A stretch of 33,350 bases of DNA from Asaia prunellae JCM 25354 (GTDB taxonomy: Bacteria > Pseudomonadota > Alphaproteobacteria > Acetobacterales > Acetobacteraceae): NCBI RefSeq assembly GCF_000613885.1, contig NZ_BAJV01000022.1, positions 1 through 33,350 of the forward strand, read 5' to 3'. The notes beneath the pieces are model-generated. The model had not been told where the DNA came from, did no database searches, and saw nothing but the letters and a program-made list of their open reading frames with translations. Every line of letters starts with the position of its first letter. Positions within the stretch are counted from its first letter, which is position 1. This document shows, piece after piece, positions 8,530 through 18,665 of this stretch. Made by a program: the position numbers and the translations under genes.

Positions 8530-11059
8530 TTACAGGTCATAATTCACACGGAAATAGTAATAGCCGCCATTAATACCGAGCTGCGACGTGCTCATGTAAT
8601 ATTGCGGTGCGCCAAGATAGCGGTTCCCGTCGGGTACGCGGGTCGGATAAGCCGAAAAGATGTTGTTTCCACCAATCGTCGCCGTCCAGCGCGGGGTAAG
8701 GCGATAGCTCACATCAAGATTCGTCGTCCATTTCGGCTTGTTCTGGTACTCCAGAAAATGCGTCGTGCTGAACTGATAGGGGCCAGGTGCATAATAGGTG
8801 AGCTGGTTGGTGGTCTGGCCCCAGCGGATTTCATGCAATCCCACGGTCCATTTCGCATGCGTCCAGTTGCCACCGAAGATGATCTTGCTGCGCGGATAGG
8901 CCGTGGTCAGATAGGCGATGGACGCCGCATTGAGCAGCGGTGCCCCGGTCAGCGGGTTGCTAGCCTGATGCGACAGACGGGTACGGTTGAGGTTGATCGC
9001 AGCATCCCAGTCGATCCGTCCGAACGCACCAAGCTTTGTCAGATAGGTGACCGTGATATCCAGACCCTGCGTACGCGTGCTGGCCACATTGCCGAACCAG
9101 TTGGCCGTAATAGCGCTCTGATTCCAGCTACCGCTGTCATCTGGCAACTGAAAGCCGTTGAGCTTGAGCGCTCCTCTGGCGGTATCGCCCGAAATATTGC
9201 CGCCAGGCATGATCCGGTCACGCATGTTGATCTGGTAGACGTCAGCCGTAACATGCAGGTTACGGACCGGTTCTACGATAAATCCACCCTCGGCATTGGT
9301 CGAGCGCTCCGGCTTGAGCCCTGACGAGCCATTGGCAAGCGCACCGGGCGAACCTGCCCCGATCAGACCACGTGCCGCAGTCGGCGAGATATTGAGGGCT
9401 GAGTAGTATTTCTGAGCCAGGTTGGTGCATGGAAGCCATTGCTGATCGTGCCGCGCAAGGCAATGCGGCGCGTGATATCATAGCGCAGCGAGACCTTGCC
9501 GTTCTGGGTGTTACCTACATCGGTGTAATGCTCGTAGCGACCCGCGAGATCAAGCTGAAGTCCCTTGGCAAGGTAGGTCGAGATATCGAGATAGCCCGCT
9601 GCGACATCACGGCTGTAATTGCCTGCATTGCCGGCATTGGTGCCTGCCAGCGCATCGGAACCGTTACCGAAGAGTGAGTCAGGCGACCCCGTACCGACCG
9701 AATATCCCTCGTAGCGATAGGACGCGCCACCGGCAAAGTTCACGCTATGCGGCCAGCCGCTGAACTCGAATTTGCGGCTGAAATCGAAATCATTCGTCCA
9801 TTGCTGGTTATTGAAGCCCTGCACAGCGAATGATGTCGCGTACGGCCCGTCGCCTTGTTGATCGAGAGATTGACCGAGTTGATCAGGCCAATATCGTCAT
9901 AATCACGACCATAGACACTTGAGACATCCCAGTGCCAGCCGCGAAAATCACCCTTTACCCCGGCTTTGAGCTCGAAATCATTCTCGTTCAACGTCTCAAC
10001 CGGAGAATAACCCCAGGGATAGATAGCCTGATAAGCGGGATAGGCATTGAGTGATGAAGCCAGACGATAGTTCTGGTAGGATTCAGCATGACGATGGGCA
10101 TAAGTACCCATAGCGTAAAGCTGGATAGTATCCGTCAGGTCATAACCGGCATTGACGGCAACACTCTCGCGCGTCTGTTCGGGCTGGCTCAGGATATTGT
10201 TCTGGTAGGTGCCGCTACGGTTATCAGGAGCACTGCGATAGGTGTGATCCTGATGAACAAAATCACCGCTGACATGAACAAAGCCACGTGAACCCAGCGA
10301 CGCCCCGCCATCGAGATAAACGCCCTGCTGGAAACCATCGCCCTCTGAGGTAATGCCGGTGATGTTCTGGGCGTGGAAACCGTGCGCCTGCTTCTTGAGA
10401 ATGATATTGACCACACCGGCGACAGCATCGGAACCATACTGGGCCGATGCGCCATCGCGAAGCACCTCGACATGGTCAATGGCCGACATGGGGATCATGT
10501 CGATATCTGATGCCGTCGAGCCCTGCTGCGGACCGGGATTGGAGTAGATATTGGCCGTGTTATGGCGGCGTTTGCCATCAACCAGAACCAGCGTCTCATT
10601 CGGATTCAGGCCACGCAGACTGATCGTATCTGTCATCGCGCCTGCATCAAACCCGGCAGTCGGGGTTGTGAGCGAGGGCAGAAGCAGCGATAGCGCGTCA
10701 CGCAGTGTTCCCTGCCCCGTGGCCGCGAGCTGCTTGTGCGAAATGATATCGAGCGGTGCGATGGCATCACGTGCCTTCTTGCCGATTTCACGCGTACCGG
10801 TCACGACAATGGCTTCACTGCCGCCATCGGTATCCCCCGCTGTCACAGGGGCAGATTGCCGTGTGCGCAGCGCCTTGGTTTTGGCTGCAGGCTTTGCCGA
10901 TACAGCAGGCTGGTTTTTCTTCTGGACAGTGCCAGGTTCCACTGCCGCCGTTTGCGCCAGTGCTTCCCCTGCACAGGACATCAGGCACGTCGTGGCAATG
11001 AGGGAAAGAATCCCCTTGCGTGCAACTGATGGCAGGAGAGACCGGGAGCGTAACAGCAT
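8530..11059 (-). CDS. TonB-dependent outer-membrane receptor (frameshifted twice)
   Basis: About 843 residues after repair. The signal peptide ends ...AGEALAQ (about residue 36), followed by an Ala/Lys-rich linker, then a TonB-box-like EAIVVTGTR and the plug domain (LRGLNPNETLVLVDGKRRH, VLRDGASAQYGSDAVAGVVNIILKK). The rest is a 22-strand-type barrel ending GGYYYFRVNYDL. ATG 11059 is preferred over the upstream TTG because it starts the signal peptide. The frame breaks near 9838 (one base short; repair gives GRTPTSFAVQGF) and at 9420-9421 (GG for GGG; repair gives HAPTLAQKYYSALN). It follows the cobC-like gene by 58 nt on the same strand, so it may be read from the cobalamin riboswitch. It is longer than BtuB (about 600 residues) and does not look like it; the ligand is unknown. 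Confidence 0.88.
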
Positions 11060-11117
11060 GATGAACCTAACCAATGATACAGGATCGCATCATTCCTCAT
11101 CAGTCTATTGCACATTG

Positions 11118-11693
11118 TCAACGGATTAGCTGCTTTTGCGCAACAAACACGCCATTCTTGTTGAAAAAATGCAACAGAACTGCTTCGCCCTGGGCCGGTG
11201 CAGGATCTTCCATTCTGAAGGGTCGATTTTCCGCCAGAGCCTGCATGACACGCAACGGCCCGCCATGGGTCACAATCTGGCAGGAACGCGCAGCTCCAAG
11301 TATATGGTGCCAAAATTCGCTGACACGTATCACAAGGGTTTCGACATTTTCTCCCCCTCCCGGCTGGTAATGATGAGGATCAGCGGCCCAGTCATCGAGC
11401 GCCTCGCGTGGAATTGCCGACCAGCTTTGTCCCTCCCAGAAACCGAAATCCATCTCTGACAACCTGGTATCGGTCAGAACCGGCGCTCCTGCGGCCAGCT
11501 TGGCAGCAGCAAGCTGACAACGCTGCGCGGGTGAGGCAAAAACCGGCCCCTGCCCGTGCCCCTGCCAGTTTTCAACACAGGTTTCCCAGCCGGGCGCAAG
11601 GGGCACGTCCGTGCGCCCATAACAGCAATTGGCCATAACCAGAACGGGCGGGTGTCGTGTCAGCAGAACCGAAAAACCAGGTTTCATTCCCAC
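11118..11693 (-). CDS. cobC: Histidine phosphatase family protein, alpha-ribazole phosphatase-like
   Basis: A 191-residue phosphoglycerate-mutase-like phosphatase. Visible motifs are LTRHPPV with the phospho-accepting His near residue 14, CCYGRTDVPL, SPAQRC, the DFGFWEGQSW segment and VTHGGPLRV with the second His. Order and context match CobC-type enzymes, which remove phosphate from alpha-ribazole phosphate or adenosylcobalamin phosphate late in nucleotide-loop assembly. The start overlaps the cobB stop by 10 nt. A general phosphatase role cannot be excluded, but its position in a cob operon favours the B12 role. Confidence 0.82.
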   Translation of the reverse strand: MGMKPGFSVLLTRHPPVLVMANCCYGRTDVPLAPGWETCVENWQGHGQGPVFASPAQRCQLAAAKLAAGAPVLTDTRLSEMDFGFWEGQSWSAIPREALDDWAADPHHYQPGGGENVETLVIRVSEFWHHILGAARSCQIVTHGGPLRVMQALAENRPFRMEDPAPAQGEAVLLHFFNKNGVFVAQKQLIR

Positions 11694-12988
11694 CGGGACA
11701 GCACATGGAAAAACGAGCCTGATACACGATTGCGCTGGGCGCCTGCCACGCCAAGATCATTGCCTTCACCATCCTGGAGCCTGGCAAAGGCGGCATCACT
11801 GCCCGGATCGGTGACACGCGCATAATGAAATTCATGTCCGCGCAGCATCATTCCTTCCGCCCCCAGAACAGAAGGCCGGAGCAACTGCGCCTGTCGATAA
11901 CCAAGCACCATCCTGCGCCGGGCAAACGACGTCTCATGAGAGAGAAGGCCTAGCATTTCATGACGCATGCCCGCGCTGTCCTCCAGCCCGCCTCCCAGCA
12001 CCATGAAGCCTCCACATTCGCCATGAACGGGACGCGTTGCAGCGAAACGACGCATCCCGTCACGGAAGTTTCTGGCAGCAGCAAGCCTGCCCCCATGCAG
12101 CTCCGGATAGCCCCCTGGCAGCCAGCAGCAATCAGCGCCTTCATCCGGTTCTTCATCATTCAATGGAGAAAAAGGTCTGATCTCGGCCCCGGCTTCACGC
12201 CATTCTTCGGCAAGATGCGCATAGAGAAACGAAAACGCCGCATCATCAGCCAGTGCGATGCGCTGCCCCGGGGGAGGCAGCAGAGACGCCTTCTTTCCTT
12301 CACTGGCGTCAATCGGGCGCGACAATGCAAAAACTGCATCAAGGTCAAGTTCAGCTTCTGCCTTGAGAGCAAGAGTTCTGAAAAACGCCTCGAGATCCCC
12401 ACGCTCACGGGCCTGAACGAGACCCAGATGACGCTCCGGCAGCAGAATCGAACGGTCTCGCCGGAACACACCGCAGAGGGTCTGTTTCAACGCGGCACGA
12501 CAGAGTTTCTCATGACGGTCAGAGGCTATGTTGTTCAGAATCACGCCTGCCACAGTCACTTTGTCATCCCACTGCGCCAGCCCCTGTGCCACCGCACCCA
12601 CGCTCTGCCCCTGACCGCTGGCATCGAGAACGAGCAAGACAGGAATATCCAGAAACGCAGCAATATCGGATGCTGCACCACGCCGACCGTCTGGCAGAGC
12701 CAGACCGTCAAACAGTCCCATGGAGGATTCGACAATCACCAGATCGACGCCCTCGGCAGCGCGAGCGAGACGGGCCTGCAGAGCAGCCCCCTGCATCGCC
12801 CAGCTGTCAAGATTGGCACATGGTACGCCGGAAGCCTCCTGATGAAAGGCAGGGTCGATATAATCCGGCCCCGTCTTAAGGGCCCTTACAGAGAGGCCGC
12901 GGCGGCGAAATGCACTGAGAAGCGCCAGCGTTACCGTAGTCTTACCCGAACCCGAACGGGGAGCTGCCACCATCAGTACACGACTCAT
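11684..12988 (-). CDS. cobB: Cobyrinate/hydrogenobyrinate a,c-diamide synthase
   Basis: A 434-residue glutamine-dependent amidotransferase that amidates the a and c side chains of (hydrogeno)cobyrinate. The N-terminal ATP-binding half starts MSRVLMVAAPRSGSGKTT (P-loop at residues 12-18) and continues KTGPDYIDPAFH. The C-terminal glutaminase half has HGECGGFMVLGGG with the nucleophilic Cys, and HEFHYARV. The start ATG overlaps the cobN stop by 4 nt. In the aerobic pathway this step makes the substrate for CobNST, the enzyme encoded immediately upstream. Confidence 0.93.
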   Translation of the reverse strand: MSRVLMVAAPRSGSGKTTVTLALLSAFRRRGLSVRALKTGPDYIDPAFHQEASGVPCANLDSWAMQGAALQARLARAAEGVDLVIVESSMGLFDGLALPDGRRGAASDIAAFLDIPVLLVLDASGQGQSVGAVAQGLAQWDDKVTVAGVILNNIASDRHEKLCRAALKQTLCGVFRRDRSILLPERHLGLVQARERGDLEAFFRTLALKAEAELDLDAVFALSRPIDASEGKKASLLPPPGQRIALADDAAFSFLYAHLAEEWREAGAEIRPFSPLNDEEPDEGADCCWLPGGYPELHGGRLAAARNFRDGMRRFAATRPVHGECGGFMVLGGGLEDSAGMRHEMLGLLSHETSFARRRMVLGYRQAQLLRPSVLGAEGMMLRGHEFHYARVTDPGSDAAFARLQDGEGNDLGVAGAQRNRVSGSFFHVLSRWE

Positions 12989-15900
12989 GGCTCCAGTCTC
13001 TGGATTACGCTGTTGCGTCGTGAATGCCAGAGACCGCGATCACGCAGTGAAACGAAGCGTTTTTTCATATCGGATAACGCCTCCGGGTTATGGGCCTCGA
13101 AAAACGCCACACATTCATCGTTGTCGAGCAGGGCGGAGAAGGCAAGATCGAGCTGATGATCAAAGCGTGACGGCAGGGTTGCCGCATAGGCCTCAAGGGC
13201 CATCACACCACGTGCCATCTCTGCCGCCCCGCAATAACCATGACGCATCATGCCCGCTATCCAGCGCGGATTGGCCAGCCTGCCACGAGTGATACGGGCC
13301 ACTTCCTGTGTGACATCACGCAACCTCGGAGCCTCCGGCTGACTCGTATCGCCATGCACGAGTCTGGGACTGTTACCCATGAGGGCTGCCGCGGCAGCAA
13401 GCCCGCCTTCATGGGCCGCCGTATCCACCCCGTCGAGAAGATCGGTCTCCGCATGGTCCTGCATGTGCAGCACGATATCAGCCTGTCCAAGGCGGCGGCG
13501 TAATCCCTCGGCATCGACAAACGCCTCGCGCCCGCCACCATAACTCCATTGCGAACCCTGAAGATAAAGCTGCCCCAGCCCGTCACGGGTCTGCCAGTTT
13601 CCTTCTGCCAGTGCCGTCTCGATGCCCGTGCCATAAGTACCGGGAGCCGCGCCGAAAATGCGTGAGGTGTCCGGATCACAGATGAGGGGGTTCCATTCCT
13701 CGTCTTCCGCGCGGATGGCGACTGCACGGGCAGCCTGATCGAACAGAGCAATCAGGCCCGGAAAAGCGTCACGAAACAGACCCGAGATACGCAAGGTCAC
13801 ATCGACGCGGGGACGATCAAGCATCGTGAGGGGCACGATCTCGAAACCCGAGACCCTGCCGCTCGTCGCATCCCATAACGGCTGTACCCCCATGAGCAGA
13901 AAAGCCAGCGCCATATCTTCGCCACCTGTGCGCAGTGTGGCACTGCCCCACAGATCGAGCACAAGATGACGCAGGTTCTCACCTTCTTCCTGCATATGAC
14001 GTGTGAGCAGCAGATCGGCGGTCTTGTGCGCCAGAATGAGCGCAGCCCGGCTCGGCAACATACGCGGATCAATGGTGGTGAGATTGCGCCCTGTCGGCAG
14101 GACGTCAAGACGCCCGCGGGTAGGGGCGCCTGCAGGACCAGGGGGAACAAAACGCCCGTCCAGCGCGGTGAGCAGCGCCTGTCGCTCTGCCTGCGGGCAA
14201 GCATCGAGGCGGGCCGTGACAATATCAGCGGAAACCTGTGCCGACTCAGCCAGCATCCCGACCAACGCACCGTGACGCGGTGGCTGGCAGCCGAACACAT
14301 GCAGCCCGTCGCGTATCTGCAGATCCTTCACATCACAGAGATAGGCATCGAGGCGCGCCAGAGCTTCTGCCTCATCCGCATCACCACCAGAAACGCCACT
14401 TTCTGCCAGCACACCGAGATCCGCTGCCCGATCGAGAATCTGGCGGCGCAGCAATACCCCACGTCGGCGATCAAGCCCGTCAGCTTCGGCATATTCATCA
14501 ATAAGCCGCTCCAGACCGGCCATTGCGCTATCGAGCCCGGCTCGCTGTACGGGCGGTGTCATATGACCGATCATGACCGCACCAAGGCGCCGTTTTGCCG
14601 CCGCGGCCTCACCCGGATTATTGACGATGAACGGATAGATGACCGGCAGGCCGTTCAGCAGCACCGCAGGAGCACAGCTTTCTGAAAGCGCCACGGATTT
14701 GCCGGGCAGCCATTCCAGCGTGCCATGCGTGCCAAGATGGATCATGGCCGAAAGCGCGCGTGTCGCACACAACCAGAGATAGAAACCTATATATTCATGG
14801 CAAGGCGGCACATCAGGGTCGTGATATTGCGCCTTGCGCTCACTTGCCTTGCCCCGCCCGGGTTGCAGGGCAACAACCAGCGAACCCTGCTCGATGAACC
14901 GGGCATCGATACAGCGATCAGGCTCGCCCCAGGCGCCGACGACTTTCTGACGGAAATTTTCAGGCAAGACATCAAACAACCGGCGATAGGTGGCCGCTTC
15001 GAGTATGCGTTGCATCGGCGCCTGGCAAAGCGCCTCCGGCAAGGCGGTCGCTTCAAGAGGCGGGACGACATAACCAGCGTCATGCAACAGCGCCGTAATG
15101 GCTGCGACACTGGCAAATCCATCCAGACCTACCGCATGGGCAGCCTGCCCCTCTGCGCCCGGATAATCGGAAAGAACGAGCGCGAGATGCCGCTCTGCGG
15201 GGCTTTGACGTGCAAGGTTCAGCCAGCCCTGCACCTGCCTCACCATGAGAGCAATACCCGGCGCATAGGCAGCGCGTCTCGCTGGCAGACCGGGGGCAAC
15301 CTCATGACGAAATGAAATGGGCGGCCCCGTCAGCCGTCCATCGAGTTCGGGCAACACACATTGCATTGCCAGATCGGATTGAGACAGCCCGCGGCCCGAT
15401 TTCTGCCAGGCGATATCTGTCGAGCTCGGCTGCAGAATCTGTATTATCGGCACTTGCACTGCCTCAAGAACAGAAGGCATGCCCTCATCACCCCGTGCGG
15501 CAAAAAATGTGGCGTTGAGGACAATTTCCGGCGGCTCGTCGACCATCCAGTGATCGAGAAACGACTGCGCGCCCGGAGCCCGGAGCGAGGCCACATAGAT
15601 CAGGTCAACGCCAAGCCCTGCCTCATGCAACGCCTCGGCAAGCCTGTCGATCCCGTCGAGATCGGCAGCAAGCAGATGGGCGCGATAAAAGACCAGCAAC
15701 ACGCGCCCTGTCCGTCCCACGCCAAGACGGCGATAGACCCCGGCGAGTGGCAGAGGCTCGACTTCGGCACCATCATCCTGAGCCATCCCGGCAAGACTGG
15801 CCATGAGAGTCAGCGCACAGCGCAGATTTCGCGGCCCGCTTTCGCGGAACAGAGCATCGAGACGCTCCCATTGCCTTTCATCCACGCTGGATAATGCCTT

Positions 15901-16263
15901 GAGCGCCTGGTTGGGCGTAGCCTCACCTGTGATGAAGGCAAGGGGAATAGACTTCGCACGACACAGGGCGCGCAATTCGTCCACTCCGTAGCGCCAGTAT
16001 TCGGTACCTCCCAGAAGGCGCACCACCACGCAACGCGCATGGGCAATGGTCTGCTCAAGATACAAATCAACAGACATCGGGTGACGCAGACGCGAGAGCG
16101 TGGCGACACGCAGACCGGGATGCTGCGCTTCATGCACGGCACTCAGCCCGAGCAGATCACTTTCGGAAAAAGACAGAAGAACCAGATCGGCAGGTTCATG
16201 GCCAAGATCCTCAGCCATGGTCTGTCCGTCCAGATCATGCGTTTCCCGAAAGAGAAGATGCAT
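12985..16263 (-). CDS. cobN: Cobaltochelatase subunit CobN
   Basis: A 1092-residue large subunit of the aerobic cobaltochelatase, related to magnesium chelatase H subunits. It opens MHLLFRETHDLDGQTMAEDL and contains the family motif HLGTHGTLEWLPGKS at about residues 510-530, and EVAPGLPARRAAYAPGIALM earlier. It inserts Co2+ into hydrogenobyrinate a,c-diamide with CobS and CobT, neither of which is in this window. The reading frame is unbroken. It starts 3 nt after the cobW stop and overlaps cobB by 4 nt, so it is firmly in the operon. Confidence 0.95.
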   Translation of the reverse strand: MHLLFRETHDLDGQTMAEDLGHEPADLVLLSFSESDLLGLSAVHEAQHPGLRVATLSRLRHPMSVDLYLEQTIAHARCVVVRLLGGTEYWRYGVDELRALCRAKSIPLAFITGEATPNQALKALSSVDERQWERLDALFRESGPRNLRCALTLMASLAGMAQDDGAEVEPLPLAGVYRRLGVGRTGRVLLVFYRAHLLAADLDGIDRLAEALHEAGLGVDLIYVASLRAPGAQSFLDHWMVDEPPEIVLNATFFAARGDEGMPSVLEAVQVPIIQILQPSSTDIAWQKSGRGLSQSDLAMQCVLPELDGRLTGPPISFRHEVAPGLPARRAAYAPGIALMVRQVQGWLNLARQSPAERHLALVLSDYPGAEGQAAHAVGLDGFASVAAITALLHDAGYVVPPLEATALPEALCQAPMQRILEAATYRRLFDVLPENFRQKVVGAWGEPDRCIDARFIEQGSLVVALQPGRGKASERKAQYHDPDVPPCHEYIGFYLWLCATRALSAMIHLGTHGTLEWLPGKSVALSESCAPAVLLNGLPVIYPFIVNNPGEAAAAKRRLGAVMIGHMTPPVQRAGLDSAMAGLERLIDEYAEADGLDRRRGVLLRRQILDRAADLGVLAESGVSGGDADEAEALARLDAYLCDVKDLQIRDGLHVFGCQPPRHGALVGMLAESAQVSADIVTARLDACPQAERQALLTALDGRFVPPGPAGAPTRGRLDVLPTGRNLTTIDPRMLPSRAALILAHKTADLLLTRHMQEEGENLRHLVLDLWGSATLRTGGEDMALAFLLMGVQPLWDATSGRVSGFEIVPLTMLDRPRVDVTLRISGLFRDAFPGLIALFDQAARAVAIRAEDEEWNPLICDPDTSRIFGAAPGTYGTGIETALAEGNWQTRDGLGQLYLQGSQWSYGGGREAFVDAEGLRRRLGQADIVLHMQDHAETDLLDGVDTAAHEGGLAAAAALMGNSPRLVHGDTSQPEAPRLRDVTQEVARITRGRLANPRWIAGMMRHGYCGAAEMARGVMALEAYAATLPSRFDHQLDLAFSALLDNDECVAFFEAHNPEALSDMKKRFVSLRDRGLWHSRRNSVIQRLEP

Positions 16264-16266
16264 GAC

Positions 16267-17288
16267 TCAGTTCGCGTCGAAGCTGCGCTGCACAGCAACC
16301 GGATCAAGCCCGTGCAGCCCGATCACAACCAGCCTGCCCTCGCCCTTTCCGGCATGGCCCCAGGGCTCAAAAGCATGGCGGATACGACTGCCGACAGCCT
16401 GTACGCCAAGCCGCATTGTTTTGCCCGCGACAGGCGCATACCCTTTCATACGCAGGATGTCATGCGCCAGCGCCACGCGCTCGAGCCGGGCCGTGAAAGC
16501 CTCGACGCTCTCCTGTTCCGGGACGGGCAGAACAAAGCTCGTGAAATCATCATGCTCGTGCTCGTCAGCACCATCATGATGAGACGGACGCGATGCCAGA
16601 TCATCTTCGGCGGCAGCGACAGGCCAAGCAGCACGGCAGGATCAACCTGCCCTTCACGGGCACGGATCACACGCACGCGTCGTTTGCGACCTGCAAGCAT
16701 GGTCTCGACTTCGGCAAGAGCAGAGTCGTACAGAAGATCGGTCTTGTTCAGCACGACCAGATCAGCAGAATCGAGCTGGTCCTCATAGACTTCCTCAAGC
16801 GGGTTGTCGTGATCCAGTGACTCGTCTTCCTCGCGCTGCTTCGCTACGGCCTCAGGATCATCAGCAAAACGTCCGTCAGCAACAGCCGGGCCATCGACAA
16901 CAGTAATGACACCATCGACTGTCATGCGTGTGCGTACGCTCGGCCAGCCAAAAGCCTTGAGCAGCGGCTTGGGCAAAGCAAGCCCAGACGTTTCGATCAC
17001 TATATGCTCTGGCGGCTGCGGCCGGTCGAGCAGTGCCTCCATGGTCGGGATAAAATCATCGGCCACAGTGCAGCACAGGCATCCATTGGTCAGTTCGACG
17101 ATATCCTCTTCAGGGCAATTCGGGATGCTGCATCCGCGCAGCGTCTCACCATCAATGCCCAGCGAACCGAATTCGTTGACGACGATCGCGATACGACGAC
17201 CATTGGATTGCGCGATCAGATGGCGCAGCAACGTGGTCTTTCCGGCACCAAGAAAGCCGGTGATAACGGTAACAGGAACCTTGCTCAT
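16267..17288 (-). CDS. cobW: CobW-family GTP-dependent metallochaperone (frameshifted)
   Basis: A 340-residue G3E GTPase after repair. Walker A is GFLGAGKTTL (residues 11-20), the metal-binding motif is GCLCC (Cys 70, 72, 73), then ETSGLALPKP and NKTDLL. After the break the C-terminal domain has a His/Asp/Glu-rich patch (HHDGADEHEHDD) and ends DPVAVQRSFDAN. CobW proteins are thought to deliver Co2+ to CobN, the gene directly downstream. The frame breaks near 16617; one extra base restores GLSAAAEDDLASRPSHHDG. Without it the protein ends early at 16446. The start overlaps the DUF1636 stop by 4 nt. Confidence 0.92.
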
Positions 17289-17659
17289 GAGACGCTTTCC
17301 GGGATGGCGTGTTGTGAGGCGGGAGAGCTTTGCGCGGGAAAGCGCCCGAGGATGATGTCGCGTAGCGAGTCAGGACGTCGGGACGGCATCACGGTGCCAG
17401 AAGCTGAGCGACCATAAGCCTGCGCGTAAACGAGAAGATCTGACGCCAGCTCGGGGCTAAGCTGGCCGAGCAACCACGACCATTTGCCCGGCATCGACAA
17501 AGTTGCCGTGCAACCCTGCCTGCAGGCTGCAAGGCAACGCACCCCTTCGATACTGACCATGTCAGGATCAGACAGTTCCAGGAGTGCATCATGCAAGGCC
17601 TGCCCCCCTGCTGAGCAGGTTTGACAGACATGAAAAACCGGTCTGGGCTGCAGGTTCAT
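17285..17659 (-). CDS. DUF1636 ferredoxin-like metal-binding protein
   Basis: A 124-residue protein of the DUF1636 family, small Cys-containing proteins found beside cobW and cobN and related in fold to thioredoxin-like [2Fe-2S] ferredoxins. Cysteines are at 12, 15, 42, 46 and 50 (VCQTC and RCLAACRQGC). I chose ATG 17659 because the family pattern begins just after it; an in-frame GTG at 17734 would add 25 unfamiliar residues. It is the first gene after the cobalamin riboswitch and overlaps cobW by 4 nt (ATGA). A role in cobalt handling or electron supply for B12 synthesis is inferred. Confidence 0.82.
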   Translation of the reverse strand: MNLQPRPVFHVCQTCSAGGQALHDALLELSDPDMVSIEGVRCLAACRQGCTATLSMPGKWSWLLGQLSPELASDLLVYAQAYGRSASGTVMPSRRPDSLRDIILGRFPAQSSPASQHAIPESVS

Positions 17660-17804
17660 GACATCAGGACTTTCCGCTCCCCCCTGTAACAGGGGCCGAA
17701 AACAGGGCGCAGAAATGATTGCCGATGCATGCACCAGCCTGACGCATTCGGCAAAATGCGACCCGTCATGATCCGGGCACCCCGCCGGTCCATGAAATCA
17801 GCGA

Positions 17805-18000
17805 TCTGACGGCAGGTCTTCTGGCTCGTGATGCCGGCTGCCCGGGACCTCTGCCCCCTTCCCGGACTATTTCCAGTGGGATCGTGGCAGGAGTGCTGTC
17901 ATCACCTACAGTTGCGGGGGCAGCGCGGGACTGAGGCCTGACAGCCTGAACCCGCTTCCCTTTTCACCTCTTGCGAGGCACCGTCACGCCTGTTCTAGCA
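17805..18000 (-). promoter_or_regulatory. Cobalamin riboswitch
   Basis: Read on the minus strand, the conserved parts occur in order: GGTGCC near 17983-17977, GAAAAGGGAAGC with GGGT, then the B12 box core CCCCCGCAACTGTAGGTGA (17920-17902), CCACTGG, GGGAAGG, and finally CCAGAAGACCTGCC ending near 17811. This is the class-I cobalamin element. It sits about 150 nt upstream of the DUF1636 ATG and should lower expression of the cob operon when adenosylcobalamin is plentiful. I could not identify whether it acts by terminator or by ribosome-site masking. Confidence 0.95.
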
Positions 18001-18145
18001 GGTTTCACGAGGACCGTGCAAAGAACAAACTTCCTGCCGGCTGCACGGCCCGGGACCGCCTATTGTCCAGCAGGACAGGAACAAGCCTGATCGTGAAAGT
18101 CATCCATGCAGGACGCATTATCAGCATAAGGGACAGATGCAGATC

Positions 18146-18607
18146 CTAGCGATAATTGAAGCTTTGAGGATGGTTCTCAAGACTACCGCTCAACGCCGCA
18201 AAAAGGACAGTCTTGCCATCGATAGACAGATTATCCGTGACATTGAACCACGCCAGGGTCTGGTTTTCACCGGATGCATCGGATTTGGACAGAACCGCCG
18301 TCATCTCTCGTGTCTGTGGAGAGAACAGCATGGCTACGCTCTCGCTTGCGCAGTCGTGAGGCTTGCACGAAGTCAATACAAGATATTTTCTGGACTGGAT
18401 CGTAACCTCTCGGCTCGGCGAATCAGTTCCTCCTTTCGTCACCCAGGATGGAAGATGCCGCTTGCCCAGCATTTTCTGGAAATAGGATCGGGTCTCACTG
18501 CTACTCGCCAGATTGCTTATGGTGACAGATCCATCTGCATAGGCAGACTTACCCAGGATAAGGCAACTTGCGACGACCGTAATAATAGGAAGACTTTTTC
18601 TGATCAT
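18146..18607 (-). CDS. ivy: Inhibitor of vertebrate lysozyme (Ivy) family protein
   Basis: A 153-residue protein with a signal peptide ending near residue 24 (LILGKSAYA-DGSV). The Ivy hallmark loop CKPHDC is at residues 81-86; this disulfide-closed loop enters the lysozyme active site, with the His contacting the catalytic residues. Ivy proteins are periplasmic inhibitors of c-type lysozyme. The gene is intact. It is the last of a co-directional AT-richer run (dsdC, dsdA, small secreted protein, ivy), 58 nt after the small gene. Its presence implies exposure to animal lysozyme or control of the cell's own muramidases. Confidence 0.9.
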   Translation of the reverse strand: MIRKSLPIITVVASCLILGKSAYADGSVTISNLASSSETRSYFQKMLGKRHLPSWVTKGGTDSPSREVTIQSRKYLVLTSCKPHDCASESVAMLFSPQTREMTAVLSKSDASGENQTLAWFNVTDNLSIDGKTVLFAALSGSLENHPQSFNYR

Positions 18608-18665
18608 TTTCTTGTCTTTTCATGGATGGATCGTTGTCTATCAATCTGATCGGTTAGCAATGCTT

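Noticed and set aside
8476-9324. 282-codon open frame on the plus strand
   Set aside because: Antisense to the barrel end of the TonB receptor.
11960-13156. 398-codon open frame on the plus strand
   Set aside because: Lies opposite cobB, whose P-loop and glutaminase motifs are clear; the antisense protein is low-complexity and unlike any family.
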